Source: Curtobacterium sp. VKM Ac-1393
Lineage (GTDB): Bacteria; Actinomycetota; Actinomycetes; Actinomycetales; Microbacteriaceae
Length of the DNA: 64,000 bases
NCBI RefSeq assembly: GCF_015350995.1
Contig: NZ_JADKRW010000008.1
Span: 62,001-126,000, forward strand
Direction: 5' to 3'
Part shown: positions 15,651 through 24,016 of the stretch, piece by piece
How the letters are laid out: each line of letters opens with the position of its first letter
Position numbering within the stretch: position 1 is the first letter of the stretch
The notes under the pieces: model-generated
The model's database searches: none
The model's input: only the letters and a program-made list of their open reading frames with translations
What the model was told of the DNA's origin: nothing
Position numbers and translations under genes: made by a program

Positions 15651-16868
15651 TCACGATCCGACCCGCGACCCGCGGCCGAGCACCCGGCGGTACACGTCCT
15701 CGAGCCCCGACGCCGACCGCTCCCAGCTCAGACGCTCCGCGTGCTCCCGCCCGGCGGACGCCAGCCCGGCGGCGTACCCGGTGTCCGTCAGGATCCGCTC
15801 GATCTCGGCAGCCCACACCGACGGTTCGCGGGACTCGAGCACGACGCCCGTCTCACCGTCGACCACCGCCTCGCGGAGCCCCCCGGCAGCCGCGGCCACG
15901 ACCGGCACCCCGGACGCGGAGCCCTCCAGCGCGACGAGCCCGTACGTCTCGGAGTGCGACGGCACGAGCACGGCTGCCGAGCCACGGAACAGGAACGCCA
16001 GGTCGGCGCGCGACTGCGGACCGATGAAGGTGACGCGGTCGGCGATGCCACGCGCGGCGGCGAGCCGACGCAGTTCGTCCACGTAGTCGCCTGCCTCGCT
16101 CGAGGCGTCCCCGGCGATGACCAACGTGGGACGGGCCTCGTGGCTGATGCCGGCGATCGCCTCGATGGCCAGGTCGAGCCCCTTCAACGGCTGCACGCGA
16201 GCCGCAGCGACGACGTAGGGGACGGACGCGCGACGCGCGCCGACGGCGGCGGGGCGGAAGACCGACCCGTCGACCCCCGGCGGCACGATCCAGATGTGGG
16301 AGTCGGGTCCGCCGAGCCGGGTGCGGACGGTCGAGGCCTCGGCTTCGGAGACCACGACGACCGCGTCGGACTCCCGTGCCAGCAGTTGCTCGCCCGCGAT
16401 GCGCCCGGCGGACTCGGGGCGCTCGCCCTCGGACAACGGGGTCGTGGGGTCGGCGGCGATCGAGTGGAACGACTGCACGTGCGGGATGCCACGCTCACGG
16501 GCGACCGGCAGGGCCGCGGCACCGGAGAACCAGTGGTGCGAGTGCAGCACGTCGAACGGGCCGAGCTGCTCGAGCTCGTGGCGGAACGGCTCGATGAACG
16601 CGTCGTGTTCGCCCTTCGGCACCGGCTCGGCCGGACCCGCCGACAGGAACCGCAGGCACACGCCCGGCACCAGCGAGACCGAGTCCGGCTGCGTCGGCGC
16701 CGACCGTCGCGTGATGATGTCGACGTGGTGACCGCGGTCGGCGAGGGCCTCGGCCTGGTGGCGGACGACGACGTTCATGCCGCCGACCTCGCCCGAGCCG
16801 GGTTCGTCGCCGGGGGAGGTGTGCAGCGACACCAGCCCGATGTGCAGGGGTTCGCTCGTCGTGCTCAC
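15651..16868 (-). CDS. GT4 glycosyltransferase, MshA-like
   Basis: A 405-residue GT-B fold enzyme. The N-terminus IGLVSLHTSPGDEPGSGEVGG followed by MNVVVRHQAEALADRGHHVDIITRR is the donor/acceptor loop typical of MshA (first step of mycothiol synthesis) and sucrose-phosphate synthase relatives. The C-terminal domain has the nucleotide-sugar E-x7-E motif in PSHSETYGLVALEGSASGVPVVA. Microbacteriaceae use mycothiol, which fits, but the length is at the short end for MshA and the neighbours are not mycothiol genes. GT4 family is certain; the substrate is provisional. Confidence 0.8.
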   Translation of the reverse strand: MSTTSEPLHIGLVSLHTSPGDEPGSGEVGGMNVVVRHQAEALADRGHHVDIITRRSAPTQPDSVSLVPGVCLRFLSAGPAEPVPKGEHDAFIEPFRHELEQLGPFDVLHSHHWFSGAAALPVARERGIPHVQSFHSIAADPTTPLSEGERPESAGRIAGEQLLARESDAVVVVSEAEASTVRTRLGGPDSHIWIVPPGVDGSVFRPAAVGARRASVPYVVAAARVQPLKGLDLAIEAIAGISHEARPTLVIAGDASSEAGDYVDELRRLAAARGIADRVTFIGPQSRADLAFLFRGSAAVLVPSHSETYGLVALEGSASGVPVVAAAAGGLREAVVDGETGVVLESREPSVWAAEIERILTDTGYAAGLASAGREHAERLSWERSASGLEDVYRRVLGRGSRVGS

Positions 16869-16877
16869 CGGTCAACC

Positions 16878-17714
16878 CTAGCCGCGCGTGCCCCGCTGCG
16901 ACGGGCGCGCGGGCGCCACCACGACGGGCCGGCGGCCCGCCTCGTCCACCGGGTCGGACGGGAGGCTCGGGTCCGCTCCCAGGATCTGCACACGCTGGTC
17001 GCCGTGTCGCTCCCAGAACGCCGCCGTCCAGGCACACAAGGCGCCGTCGAGCAGGTCCTCGCGGTGCTTGTGCGTCGGACCGTGCAGCACCGACGGGTCG
17101 GCGAGCCGCTGTGTCAGGGGATGGGAGTCGAGCTGCAGCGGCGGGTCGAGCGGGGTCTCGCGCAGCCGACGGACCAGCTCGTCGAACGCCTCGGCGCGGC
17201 GAGCCCGGGCCTCGGCGGCGGGGATCCGGAGGTCGAGTCGCTTGTACCGGGGCCGCTCGACGTCGTACCCGAGCTCCTCCACGCCGACGAGTGTCGTGTA
17301 CGGGTAGCACTCGAACATCGCCGGACCGGTCCTGGCGTGCATCGACGCCGTGTCGGACACGTACTCGACACCGAGCGCGGTGAGCCGGTCCAGCAGGCGG
17401 GCGCCGGCGCTCGCCGCAGAGGCCTGGTTCGTCGGGTTCGCCGCGACCTTCCACCGGCCGTAGCGCTGCCCGACCTGCCGTTCCGATTCGCGGATGCCGG
17501 TCGGGTTCGTCACGACGAGCGAGGCGTCGACGGCGATGAGCGACCGCGGCCCGAGGTGTTCCGCGATCCAGGTCGTGACGTCGTCGACCCCGCGGGCCCA
17601 GCCGGCGTCGGTGATCGTGCCGTCGGCCTCCATCGCGACCAGCCCGGTCTCGTTCGGGGCGCGGCTCGCGGTGCCGAGCCCCCACGCCAGGTCCACTCCG
17701 AGGTACGTGCTCAC
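16878..17714 (-). CDS. DUF429 predicted nuclease (RNase H-like fold)
   Basis: The 278-residue protein opens STYLGVDLAWG, with the first acidic residue of an RNase H-like core, followed by ITDAGWARGVDDVTTWIAEHLG and LIAVDASLVVTNPTGIRESERQV, which match the DUF429 pattern. The later GVEYVSDTASMHARTGPAMFECYPYTTLVGV agrees as well. The family is predicted to be a nuclease from its fold. I chose the GTG at 17714; a GTG five codons upstream is possible. It diverges from the LigD-type polymerase gene with only 32 bases between starts, so the promoters must overlap. Confidence 0.8.
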   Translation of the reverse strand: MSTYLGVDLAWGLGTASRAPNETGLVAMEADGTITDAGWARGVDDVTTWIAEHLGPRSLIAVDASLVVTNPTGIRESERQVGQRYGRWKVAANPTNQASAASAGARLLDRLTALGVEYVSDTASMHARTGPAMFECYPYTTLVGVEELGYDVERPRYKRLDLRIPAAEARARRAEAFDELVRRLRETPLDPPLQLDSHPLTQRLADPSVLHGPTHKHREDLLDGALCAWTAAFWERHGDQRVQILGADPSLPSDPVDEAGRRPVVVAPARPSQRGTRG

Positions 17715-17746
17715 CCGTCCATCGTGCACCGAGTACCTTCCGGGGC

Positions 17747-18766
17747 ATGGCGAGCGAGGCGACGACGGTGCGGGTACCAGGGCCCGACGGCGACCGCGAG
17801 GTCCGGATCAGCAGCCCGTCGCGGGTGCTCTGGCCTGACGCCGGTATCACCAAGCTCGACCTCGCCGAGTACCTCGTGACGGTGGGTGACGCCTTCGTCC
17901 GGGCCAACGGCGACCGGCCGATCTCGCTGCAGCGGTTCCCCGGCGGTGTCGACGGCGAGCAGTTCTTCTCGAAGAACCCGCCGAAGGGCGCTCCCGACTA
18001 CGTGCGCTCGGTCACGGTGACCTACCCGAGCGGCCGGAAGCACCCGCAGCTCGTGGTCGACGAACCGGCCGTCGCGGTGTGGGCGGCGCAGATGAACACG
18101 GTGGTCTTCCACCCGTGGGCCTCACGGGCGGAGGACAGCGACCACCCGGACCAGCTCCGCATCGATCTCGACCCGCAGCCCGGCACGGACTTCTCGGACA
18201 CGGTGCCGGTCGCGCAGGAGCTCCGCAAGGTGCTCGACGAAGCCGGTCTGACGACCTGGATCAAGACGAGCGGCAACCGCGGGCTGCACGTGTTCGCACC
18301 GATCGCTCCCGAACACGAGTTCCTCGACGTCCGGCATGCCGTGATCGCCGCCGCCCGCGAACTCGAGCGGCAGATGCCCGACCGGGTCACGACGGCGTGG
18401 TGGAAGGAGGAGCGGGGCCAGCGGGTCTTCGTCGACTTCAACCAGGCGAACCGCGACCGCACGATGGCGGGGGCCTACAGTCCGCGGGCGTTGGCGCACG
18501 CCTCGGTGTCGACGCCGATCACCTGGGACGAGCTGCCGACGGCAGACCCGACGACCTTCACGATCCGGACGGTTCCGGAACGCCTGGCGACGATCGGCGA
18601 TCCATGGGAAGCCATGCACGACGAGCAGGGGAGCATCGCTCGGCTGCTGGACTGGTGGGAGCGCGACGTGGCGAACGGCGACGGTGAGCTGCCGTTCCCG
18701 CCGGACTTCCCGAAGATGCCCGGCGAGCCGCCGCGCGTCCAACCGTCACGCGCGAAGAAGCGCTGA
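17747..18766 (+). CDS. LigD-type NHEJ polymerase (archaeo-eukaryotic primase fold), stand-alone
   Basis: The 339-residue protein covers only the polymerase part of LigD. The N-terminus has RVLWPDAGITKLDLAEYL and the core RPISLQRFPGGVDGEQFFSKN. The catalytic metal-binding pair is Asp140/Asp142 in RIDLDPQPG, followed by IKTSGNRGLHVFAPI, the primase-family nucleotide-binding loop. It would fill gaps and add ribonucleotides during non-homologous end joining. No phosphoesterase or ligase domain is attached; the ligase gene lies separately 460 bases away on the other strand, and no Ku gene is in the window. Confidence 0.92.
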   Translation: MASEATTVRVPGPDGDREVRISSPSRVLWPDAGITKLDLAEYLVTVGDAFVRANGDRPISLQRFPGGVDGEQFFSKNPPKGAPDYVRSVTVTYPSGRKHPQLVVDEPAVAVWAAQMNTVVFHPWASRAEDSDHPDQLRIDLDPQPGTDFSDTVPVAQELRKVLDEAGLTTWIKTSGNRGLHVFAPIAPEHEFLDVRHAVIAAARELERQMPDRVTTAWWKEERGQRVFVDFNQANRDRTMAGAYSPRALAHASVSTPITWDELPTADPTTFTIRTVPERLATIGDPWEAMHDEQGSIARLLDWWERDVANGDGELPFPPDFPKMPGEPPRVQPSRAKKR

Positions 18767-18789
18767 CCGAGGCCAGCCCGGTCCGAGGC

Positions 18790-18933
18790 TCAGACCGCGG
18801 GCAGGGCGTCCGTCGAGCGGTCCGGGTCGTCGACGCGCGAGGTCTGCATCGGCAGGCCGATCGTCGCGGTTCGCAGGCGGGTGAGACGCGACCACGTGGT
18901 GCGGTGCGCGTCGCTGATGCCGTCGACGATCAC
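18790..18933 (-). CDS. Possible 47-residue protein translationally coupled to the upstream small gene
   Basis: A GTG start at 18933 overlaps the TGA of the preceding 53-residue gene (GTGA), and the frame runs 47 codons (MIVDGISDAHRTTWSRLTRLRTATIG...) to a TGA. The product is basic then acidic, without a membrane helix. The only support is the coupling geometry and the fill of an otherwise empty spacer, so the call is tentative. Confidence 0.35.
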   Translation of the reverse strand: MIVDGISDAHRTTWSRLTRLRTATIGLPMQTSRVDDPDRSTDALPAV

Positions 18934-19091
18934 GAGCCGAGGCCGATCGTGACGAGGGCGAGCGCCGTGGCGGTGACGCCGGCGATGGCGCTGATGACCG
19001 CGCTCAGCTGCAGGGTGCGCTGGCGACGTGCCTCGCGCACCTCGGTGAAGGGGTTCCGCTGCGAGTGGCGGACAAGCGTGCTGGTGCTCAT
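18930..19091 (-). CDS. 53-residue single-helix membrane protein
   Basis: The start at 19091 gives MSTSTLVRHSQRNPFTEVREARRQR, a polar basic head, then one transmembrane helix, LQLSAVISAIAGVTATALALVTIGLG, reaching the C-terminus. A longer in-frame start 20 codons upstream is possible but adds only a charged stretch. I do not recognise the family. The topology is a positive-inside tail-anchored peptide. It shares a possible operon with the 47-codon frame that overlaps its stop. Confidence 0.55.
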   Translation of the reverse strand: MSTSTLVRHSQRNPFTEVREARRQRTLQLSAVISAIAGVTATALALVTIGLGS

Positions 19092-19229
19092 GTCGATCCG
19101 CTTTCGGTCCTGGGGCTCCCGGGATGGGTGCTCCGTGCTGCTGATCACCATGCTGGCAGCGTTTCGCTAGTTCGGCTAACTACTTTCCGTGGAATGCCGT
19201 GAAGACGTCGAAAAACGGACAATCCCGCG

Positions 19230-20273
19230 TCAGGAGAGGACATCACGCAGGTCGTACGCCGACGGCACCTCGAGCTGGTCGAACCCGCACGACGATGCGT
19301 CGCGATCCGGTCGCCACCGCTCGAACTGCACCGTGTGCCGGAACCGGTCGCCCTCCATCTGGTCGTACCGGACCTCGAGGACCACCTCCGGCGCCAGCCG
19401 GACGAACGACGTGTCGCGACCCGACGAGAACCGCGACCGTTCCCCGTCACCGGTGACGGGCCTCCCGTCCGCATCGCGCAGCACGACGGGCTCGAGCTCG
19501 TCGACCAGGGCGAGCCGACGCTTGTCGGAGAAGGCGGAGACGCCGCCGACCTGGCGGAGCTCGCCGTCGTCGCCGTACAGCCCGACGAGCAGCGAGCCGA
19601 CGCCCGAGCCGCTCTTGTGCACGCGGTACCCGATCGCGACGACGTCGGCGGTCCGGTGGTGCTTGATCTTGAGCATCGTGCGTCTGCCCGGTTCGTACGG
19701 CTTCGCCCGCGGTTTGGCGACCACGCCGTCGAGGCCGGCGCCCTCGAAGGTCGTGAGCCACTCGCGGGCCCGGTCGACGTCGAGCGTGGTGCGGGTGACG
19801 AACAGGGGGTCGGCGAGGTCGGCGGCGAGCGACTCGAGGCGCGACCGTCGCTCGTCGAACGGCAGGCCGACCAGCTCGTCGCCGTCCAGCGCGAGCAGGT
19901 CGAAGGCGACGAACTGCGCGGGCGTCTCGGTGCTGAGCTTCGCGATCCGCGAGGCCGCCGGGTGGATGCGTTGCGACAGCGCCTCCCAGTCGAGCCGTTC
20001 GGCCCCCGGCTCGCCGGAGCGCAGGATCACCTCGCCGTCGAGGACCACGGGGTGGTCGCGGCCGCCGAACTGCGCGCGGAAGGCGTCGACGAGTTCGGGG
20101 AAGTAGCGCGTGAGTGGCTTCGCGCCGCGGCTGCCGATCTCGACGTCGTCGCCGTCGATCGTCACGATGCCGCGGAAGCCGTCCCACTTCGGCTCGTAGC
20201 GCAGCCCACCCGTCACGCTGTCGGGGTCGGGCACGTCGGCGACGGCCTTGGCGAGCATCGGTGCGATCTCCAT
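19230..20273 (-). CDS. ATP-dependent DNA ligase, stand-alone NHEJ/repair type (LigC/LigD ligase domain)
   Basis: The 347-residue protein has nucleotidyltransferase motif I, EPKWDGFRG, with Lys29 as the AMP-accepting residue. Later motifs follow in order: VVLDGEVI, FVAFDLLALDG, GLDGVVAKPRAKPYEPGRR, and motif V MLKIKHHRTADVV. An OB-fold C-terminal domain follows. Length and motifs match the monofunctional ATP-dependent ligases that seal breaks in actinobacterial end joining. It converges with the LigD-type polymerase gene, with two small genes between them, forming a split NHEJ locus. Confidence 0.92.
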   Translation of the reverse strand: MEIAPMLAKAVADVPDPDSVTGGLRYEPKWDGFRGIVTIDGDDVEIGSRGAKPLTRYFPELVDAFRAQFGGRDHPVVLDGEVILRSGEPGAERLDWEALSQRIHPAASRIAKLSTETPAQFVAFDLLALDGDELVGLPFDERRSRLESLAADLADPLFVTRTTLDVDRAREWLTTFEGAGLDGVVAKPRAKPYEPGRRTMLKIKHHRTADVVAIGYRVHKSGSGVGSLLVGLYGDDGELRQVGGVSAFSDKRRLALVDELEPVVLRDADGRPVTGDGERSRFSSGRDTSFVRLAPEVVLEVRYDQMEGDRFRHTVQFERWRPDRDASSCGFDQLEVPSAYDLRDVLS

Positions 20274-20374
20274 GCGTCGTGTCTACTCGGGCGCGGATGC
20301 GCAGCGCCGCGCGCTTCGGACGGGAGGCCCGGATCGCGCTGGGCGGGTCGGCGCGCGTCAGTAGGGTGGTGCGG

Positions 20375-21433
20375 GTGACGACCGTGCCCCCGTCGGCAGC
20401 GCCGGCCCCGGAACCGATCAGGCCGGAACCGATCAGCCCCGTGCAGGCCGCCGCGCTCCGCGACGGCGTCCTGCCGCCCGTGGAACAGGTGCGGCCGGGC
20501 ATCTGGACCTTCGCGGTGCCGTTCCGGTTCGGCGTGCCCGATGCGACCCTGGTCTACGTGGTGGAGGGGTCGGACGGCTCCCTCGCGCTGATCGACCCCG
20601 GGTGGTCGGCCGACGGCGGGCTCGACGAGGTCCGCGCCGCACTGTCGGCGATCGGACGGTCGCTCGACGACGTGTCCCTCGTCGCCGTCACGCACCTGCA
20701 CGCCGACCACCTCGGTGCCGCCGCCGCGATCCGCCGATCGACCGGGGCCCGGGTCGCGATGCACGGACTCGAGGTCGACGCCCTCGACCGCGAGCGCTCC
20801 GACGCCGCGCGGAACGACGCCGACATCGCCACGTGGGGCCTGCCGCCCGAGCTGCACGACGGCGTCGTCGCGGCCTGGGGGAGCGGGCGGCGCATCGGCC
20901 TCGGGCGGAGCGAGGAGCCGTACGCTGACCTGCTGCTGGCCGACGGCGACGTGCTCCCGATCCCCGGCCGCACCATCCGGACGCTCTGGACGCCCGGGCA
21001 CACCGCCGGCCACGTGTGCTTCGTCGACGAGGCGGACGGGCTGCTCTTCACCGGCGACCACGTGTTGCCACGGATCAACCCCGGCATCGGACTCGGCGGA
21101 CGCACCGACACGAACCCGCTCGGCGACTACCTGGCGTCGCTCGGACTCCTCGACCCGTACGCCGGTCTCGAGGTCTGCCCCGGCCACGAGTACCGGTTCG
21201 CCGACGTCGTCACCCGCGCGCAGACGCTGGTGCGGCACCGCGAGGAGCGTTCTCGGCACGTCGCCGACGCCCTGGACGGGCTCGACCGGCCGACGCTGTT
21301 CGAGGTCGCCGCACGCGTGCCGTTCAGTGGCGGGATCGAGTCGATGACCGGGTTCCTGCTCGCGAGCGCCCTGACGCAGACGGCGTTCCACGCGGAGCTG
21401 CTCGGTCGTTCCGACGAGATCCGTCCCGCCTGA
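20375..21433 (+). CDS. Metallo-beta-lactamase fold hydrolase
   Basis: The 352-residue protein has a proline-rich start and then an MBL domain. The metal site is complete: THLHADH (His107, His109, Asp111, His112), a later His in TPGHTAGHVCF, Asp in LLFTGDHVLP, and CPGHEYRF near the end. A helical C-terminal domain follows, as in MBL proteins of the glyoxalase II-like/LACTB2 group. The likely substrate is a thioester or phosphoester, but cannot be fixed. The start is the GTG at 20375; a GTG two codons earlier is equally plausible. Confidence 0.88.
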   Translation: MTTVPPSAAPAPEPIRPEPISPVQAAALRDGVLPPVEQVRPGIWTFAVPFRFGVPDATLVYVVEGSDGSLALIDPGWSADGGLDEVRAALSAIGRSLDDVSLVAVTHLHADHLGAAAAIRRSTGARVAMHGLEVDALDRERSDAARNDADIATWGLPPELHDGVVAAWGSGRRIGLGRSEEPYADLLLADGDVLPIPGRTIRTLWTPGHTAGHVCFVDEADGLLFTGDHVLPRINPGIGLGGRTDTNPLGDYLASLGLLDPYAGLEVCPGHEYRFADVVTRAQTLVRHREERSRHVADALDGLDRPTLFEVAARVPFSGGIESMTGFLLASALTQTAFHAELLGRSDEIRPA

Positions 21434-21437
21434 CCGT

Positions 21438-22070
21438 TCAGCCGAGCGTGGTGGCCAAGCGCTCGATCGTGGTCTTCGCGTCGGCGAACTCGGCGGATGC
21501 GTGCTCGGCGAGCGGCGCCAGGTCGGGCAGCCGGTCGGCCAGGGTCGCACTGACCGTGATCGGGTAGAGCTTCATGCCGAGCGCGGTGCCGAGGATCAGG
21601 TGCAGCACGGGGGAGCCGTGGTCCCAGTCCTCGGTCGGGGTGCCGGCATCGTAGGTCGCACCGCGGCTGACCACGGTGACGACCGGTCGGCCGGCCAGGG
21701 GCTGCACGTCACCCGCCAGCACGCCGGGGACGTGGATGCGGTCGATCCAGGCCTTGAGCGTCGACGGCACCGTGTAGTTGTACAGCGGCGCACCGACGAC
21801 CACGACGTCGGCACCGAGGAGCTCGTCGATGACCGCTTGGCGGAGCGCCTCGGCCTCGGGTGCCACGGACTCGTCGGCGGTGCGGTCCGCTGCTGCCCAG
21901 TGCAGCGCCGAGGTCTCGAGGTGCGGGAGCTGGTCGACGTGCAGGTCGCGCCGGACCACCGTGTACTCCGGGCCGCGGGCACGCCAGGCATCGGCGAACG
22001 CGGCGGTGAGCGCGCGCGAGCGGGAGTGGGCGAGGTCGGCGGACGAGTCGATGTGCAGCAGCGTGGGCAT
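21438..22070 (-). CDS. azoR: FMN-dependent NADH-azoreductase
   Basis: The 210-residue flavodoxin-fold protein starts MPTLLHIDSSADLAHSRSRAL, the FMN phosphate loop of AzoR. It has GAPLYNYTVPSTLKAWIDRI at about residues 95-114, the diagnostic azoreductase/quinone reductase flavin-binding stretch. GRPVVTVVSRGATYDAG follows. It would reduce quinones or azo compounds by two electrons using NADH. It converges with the MBL gene, with four bases between the stops. The start was chosen at the motif-bearing methionine, not at an upstream in-frame start. Confidence 0.88.
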   Translation of the reverse strand: MPTLLHIDSSADLAHSRSRALTAAFADAWRARGPEYTVVRRDLHVDQLPHLETSALHWAAADRTADESVAPEAEALRQAVIDELLGADVVVVGAPLYNYTVPSTLKAWIDRIHVPGVLAGDVQPLAGRPVVTVVSRGATYDAGTPTEDWDHGSPVLHLILGTALGMKLYPITVSATLADRLPDLAPLAEHASAEFADAKTTIERLATTLG

Positions 22071-22101
22071 GGTGCCCACGCTACCGACGGTGGAACGGAA
22101 A

Positions 22102-22138
22102 CGGCCCCGCCGCCCCGGTGCGGGGTCAGGCGGGGCCG
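22102..22138 (-). terminator. GC-rich hairpin after the LAYTG surface protein gene
   Basis: CGGCCCCGCC (22102-22111) pairs with GGCGGGGCCG (22129-22138), with an inner CCCG/CGGG step. It lies 75 bases beyond the surface protein stop and just ahead of azoR on the same strand. A second stem, CGTCCGTC/GACGGACG, follows at about 22151-22178. Confidence 0.5.
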
Positions 22139-22212
22139 AGCCGGGCCTCCCGTCCGTCACGCGGGCACGCGACGGACGAGAGACGAGGGAGGCCGTCAGC
22201 GCTGGTCGAACG

Positions 22213-23796
22213 TCAGCGCTGTGCGCGGCGACGACGCAGGGTGCGGGCGCCGATGAGGCCGGCGCCGGCGACGAGCAGGCCGAGGGCCCAGGGCAGGGCG
22301 CCGGTGGCGTCCGAGCCCGTGTAGGCGAGCTGCCCGCCGCGGTTGGTCGGGGTGACCGGGGCGGCTGCGACCGGGGTCGTCGGGGTGACGACGGTGGCGG
22401 CGGTCGGCTGGACCTCGACGGGGAACGACGTGCTGAACGCGCCGGCGGCGACGGTCAGGTTGTGCGTCGACGCGTGCGGGAACGTGACGTTCACGAGCCC
22501 GTACTCACCGAAGTCGGGGTCCGGAGCGATGACGTCACTGGCGATGTCCGACGTGACGGTCGGCAGCAGGACCGGAGCGTCCTCGTCGTCGTCGACGATC
22601 GGGTTGCCGTAGCGGTCGACGAGACCACCAGCGACGACGAGCGTGCCGCCCTGCTCGATGGTCGGGCGACCACCCTCGATGAACTCTTCGGGGCTCAGGG
22701 TGATGACGCTGCCGTCAGGCTCGATGATCCAGGTCGTCCGGTCGTCGCTGTCGTCGTCGTCGAACAGGCCTGCGCGGTCGGTCGTGTAGACCATGATGCC
22801 GGCCGGGGCACCGGCCTCGACGTTCAGCGCGACGTACTGCGTCACCGATGCGGTGCCGCTGGTCGCGGTGACGGCGAAGTCCCACTCGGAGACCCACGTC
22901 GTGACGCCGCTCAGCTCACCGGTCGACGCGTCGAAGGTCAGGCCGTCCGGCAGCTGATCGGAGGGGAAGTAGCCCTCTTCTTCGTTCTCCGCGGCGTTCT
23001 CGGCGTCGTACGACTCGAACCAGTCGAGCTTGTACGTCGGCTCGGGCGAACCCTGCGCACGGAACGTGTACGAGAACGTGTCGCCGGCGGCGGTGCTCAG
23101 TGCGAGCGGGTGGTCGGCGTCGGCGCCGGCCTTCGTGGGCTTGCCGTCGGTGCCGAGGAACGCGGGGTCCTGGGTGACCGGGGCGGTCGCCTCGGACGTC
23201 ACCGCGGTGGTGTCGGTCGCGTCGGGCAGCATGCCGGTCACCGTGACGGTGATCGTCTTGCGCACGTCGGTGGGGTCGATGCGGTAGGTCGCTGTCTTCG
23301 ACAGGACCGCGCCGTTCTGGTCAGCCCAGACGTACTTGTACGAGGAGTCCTCGTCGAAGCCGGTCACGACGGCGCTCAGGAGCGAACCGACCTTGGCCGC
23401 ACCGTCGATGGTGACGGTCGCGTCGGCGGCCTTCGCCGTGACGTCCGGGGTCGGCGTCGCGGTCGGCGCCGGGGTCTCGGCGGCCGGAGCCGTCGTCTCG
23501 GGCGCGGCCGGCTCGTCGTCGGGGGTGGTCGCCTCGTCGGTCGGCGCCGGGGTCTCCTCGGCGGGGGCCGGGGCGTCGGTCGAGGCGTCCGAGGGGACCT
23601 CGGTCGGAGCGGGCGTCTCGGTCGTGTCAGCGGGGGCCGGGGTCTCGGCCGAGGTGACGGGCTGCGTGGAGTCGATCGGCTCGACGGCGCTGGCTGCGGT
23701 CGCGGACATGATGCCGAGCCCGGTGGTCAGGCCGACGAGTGCGACGGTGGTGCCGACGGCGCATGCGCGACGGACGGCGGAGGTGCTGCGGTGCAC
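22213..23796 (-). CDS. LAYTG-anchored surface protein with Pro/Ala/Thr stalk (paralog 1)
   Basis: The 527-residue protein starts at a GTG behind GGGGGGAA. A signal peptide (TTVALVGLTTGLGIMSATAASAV) leads into a Pro/Ala/Glu/Thr-rich stalk to about residue 130. Strand-rich domains follow, including a putative-Ig segment (SGELSGVTTWVSEWDFAVTATSG) and a domain with DRYGNPIVDDDEDAPVLLP ending FPHASTHNLTVAAGAFSTSF. The C-terminus is LAYTG at residue 490, a hydrophobic helix and RRRRAQR, a sorting signal for a class E sortase. A DEENAAENEEEGY acidic patch is unusual. No sortase gene is in the window. Confidence 0.85.
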   Translation of the reverse strand: MHRSTSAVRRACAVGTTVALVGLTTGLGIMSATAASAVEPIDSTQPVTSAETPAPADTTETPAPTEVPSDASTDAPAPAEETPAPTDEATTPDDEPAAPETTAPAAETPAPTATPTPDVTAKAADATVTIDGAAKVGSLLSAVVTGFDEDSSYKYVWADQNGAVLSKTATYRIDPTDVRKTITVTVTGMLPDATDTTAVTSEATAPVTQDPAFLGTDGKPTKAGADADHPLALSTAAGDTFSYTFRAQGSPEPTYKLDWFESYDAENAAENEEEGYFPSDQLPDGLTFDASTGELSGVTTWVSEWDFAVTATSGTASVTQYVALNVEAGAPAGIMVYTTDRAGLFDDDDSDDRTTWIIEPDGSVITLSPEEFIEGGRPTIEQGGTLVVAGGLVDRYGNPIVDDDEDAPVLLPTVTSDIASDVIAPDPDFGEYGLVNVTFPHASTHNLTVAAGAFSTSFPVEVQPTAATVVTPTTPVAAAPVTPTNRGGQLAYTGSDATGALPWALGLLVAGAGLIGARTLRRRRAQR

Positions 23797-23948
23797 GGGT
23801 TCCCCCCAGGGTGAGGTCCGGCTGGGTGGCCGGATCGTGAGAATCTGCCGAGAATTTCGGCGCTCTCGGATCGTAGCGGTGCTGCACGCCCGTACAGGCG
23901 ACGGTGACCGGAATGTGACCATGCTTGGGGGTCCGTGCGGGAACCCGC

Positions 23949-23996
23949 GACGGACGGGAGGCCCGTGGCGGATCCGCCACGGGCCTCCCGTCCGTC
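23949..23996. repeat. 48-bp perfect palindrome between the two surface protein genes
   Basis: The sequence from 23949 to 23996 equals its own reverse complement, centred on GGATCC, with arms that each contain CGGACGGGAGGCCCG. It lies 20 bases past the stop of paralog 2 (minus strand) and about 150 bases upstream of paralog 1. It can form a 22-bp stem with a four-base loop, so it probably ends transcription of paralog 2. Confidence 0.9.
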
Positions 23997-24016
23997 ATCC
24001 GGCGCGGTGCACCGCG

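Noticed and set aside
13511-17879. Long plus-strand frames over the permease, glycosyltransferase and DUF429 genes
   Set aside because: The translations are Arg/His/Gln-rich without motifs, and the opposite strand carries clear families.
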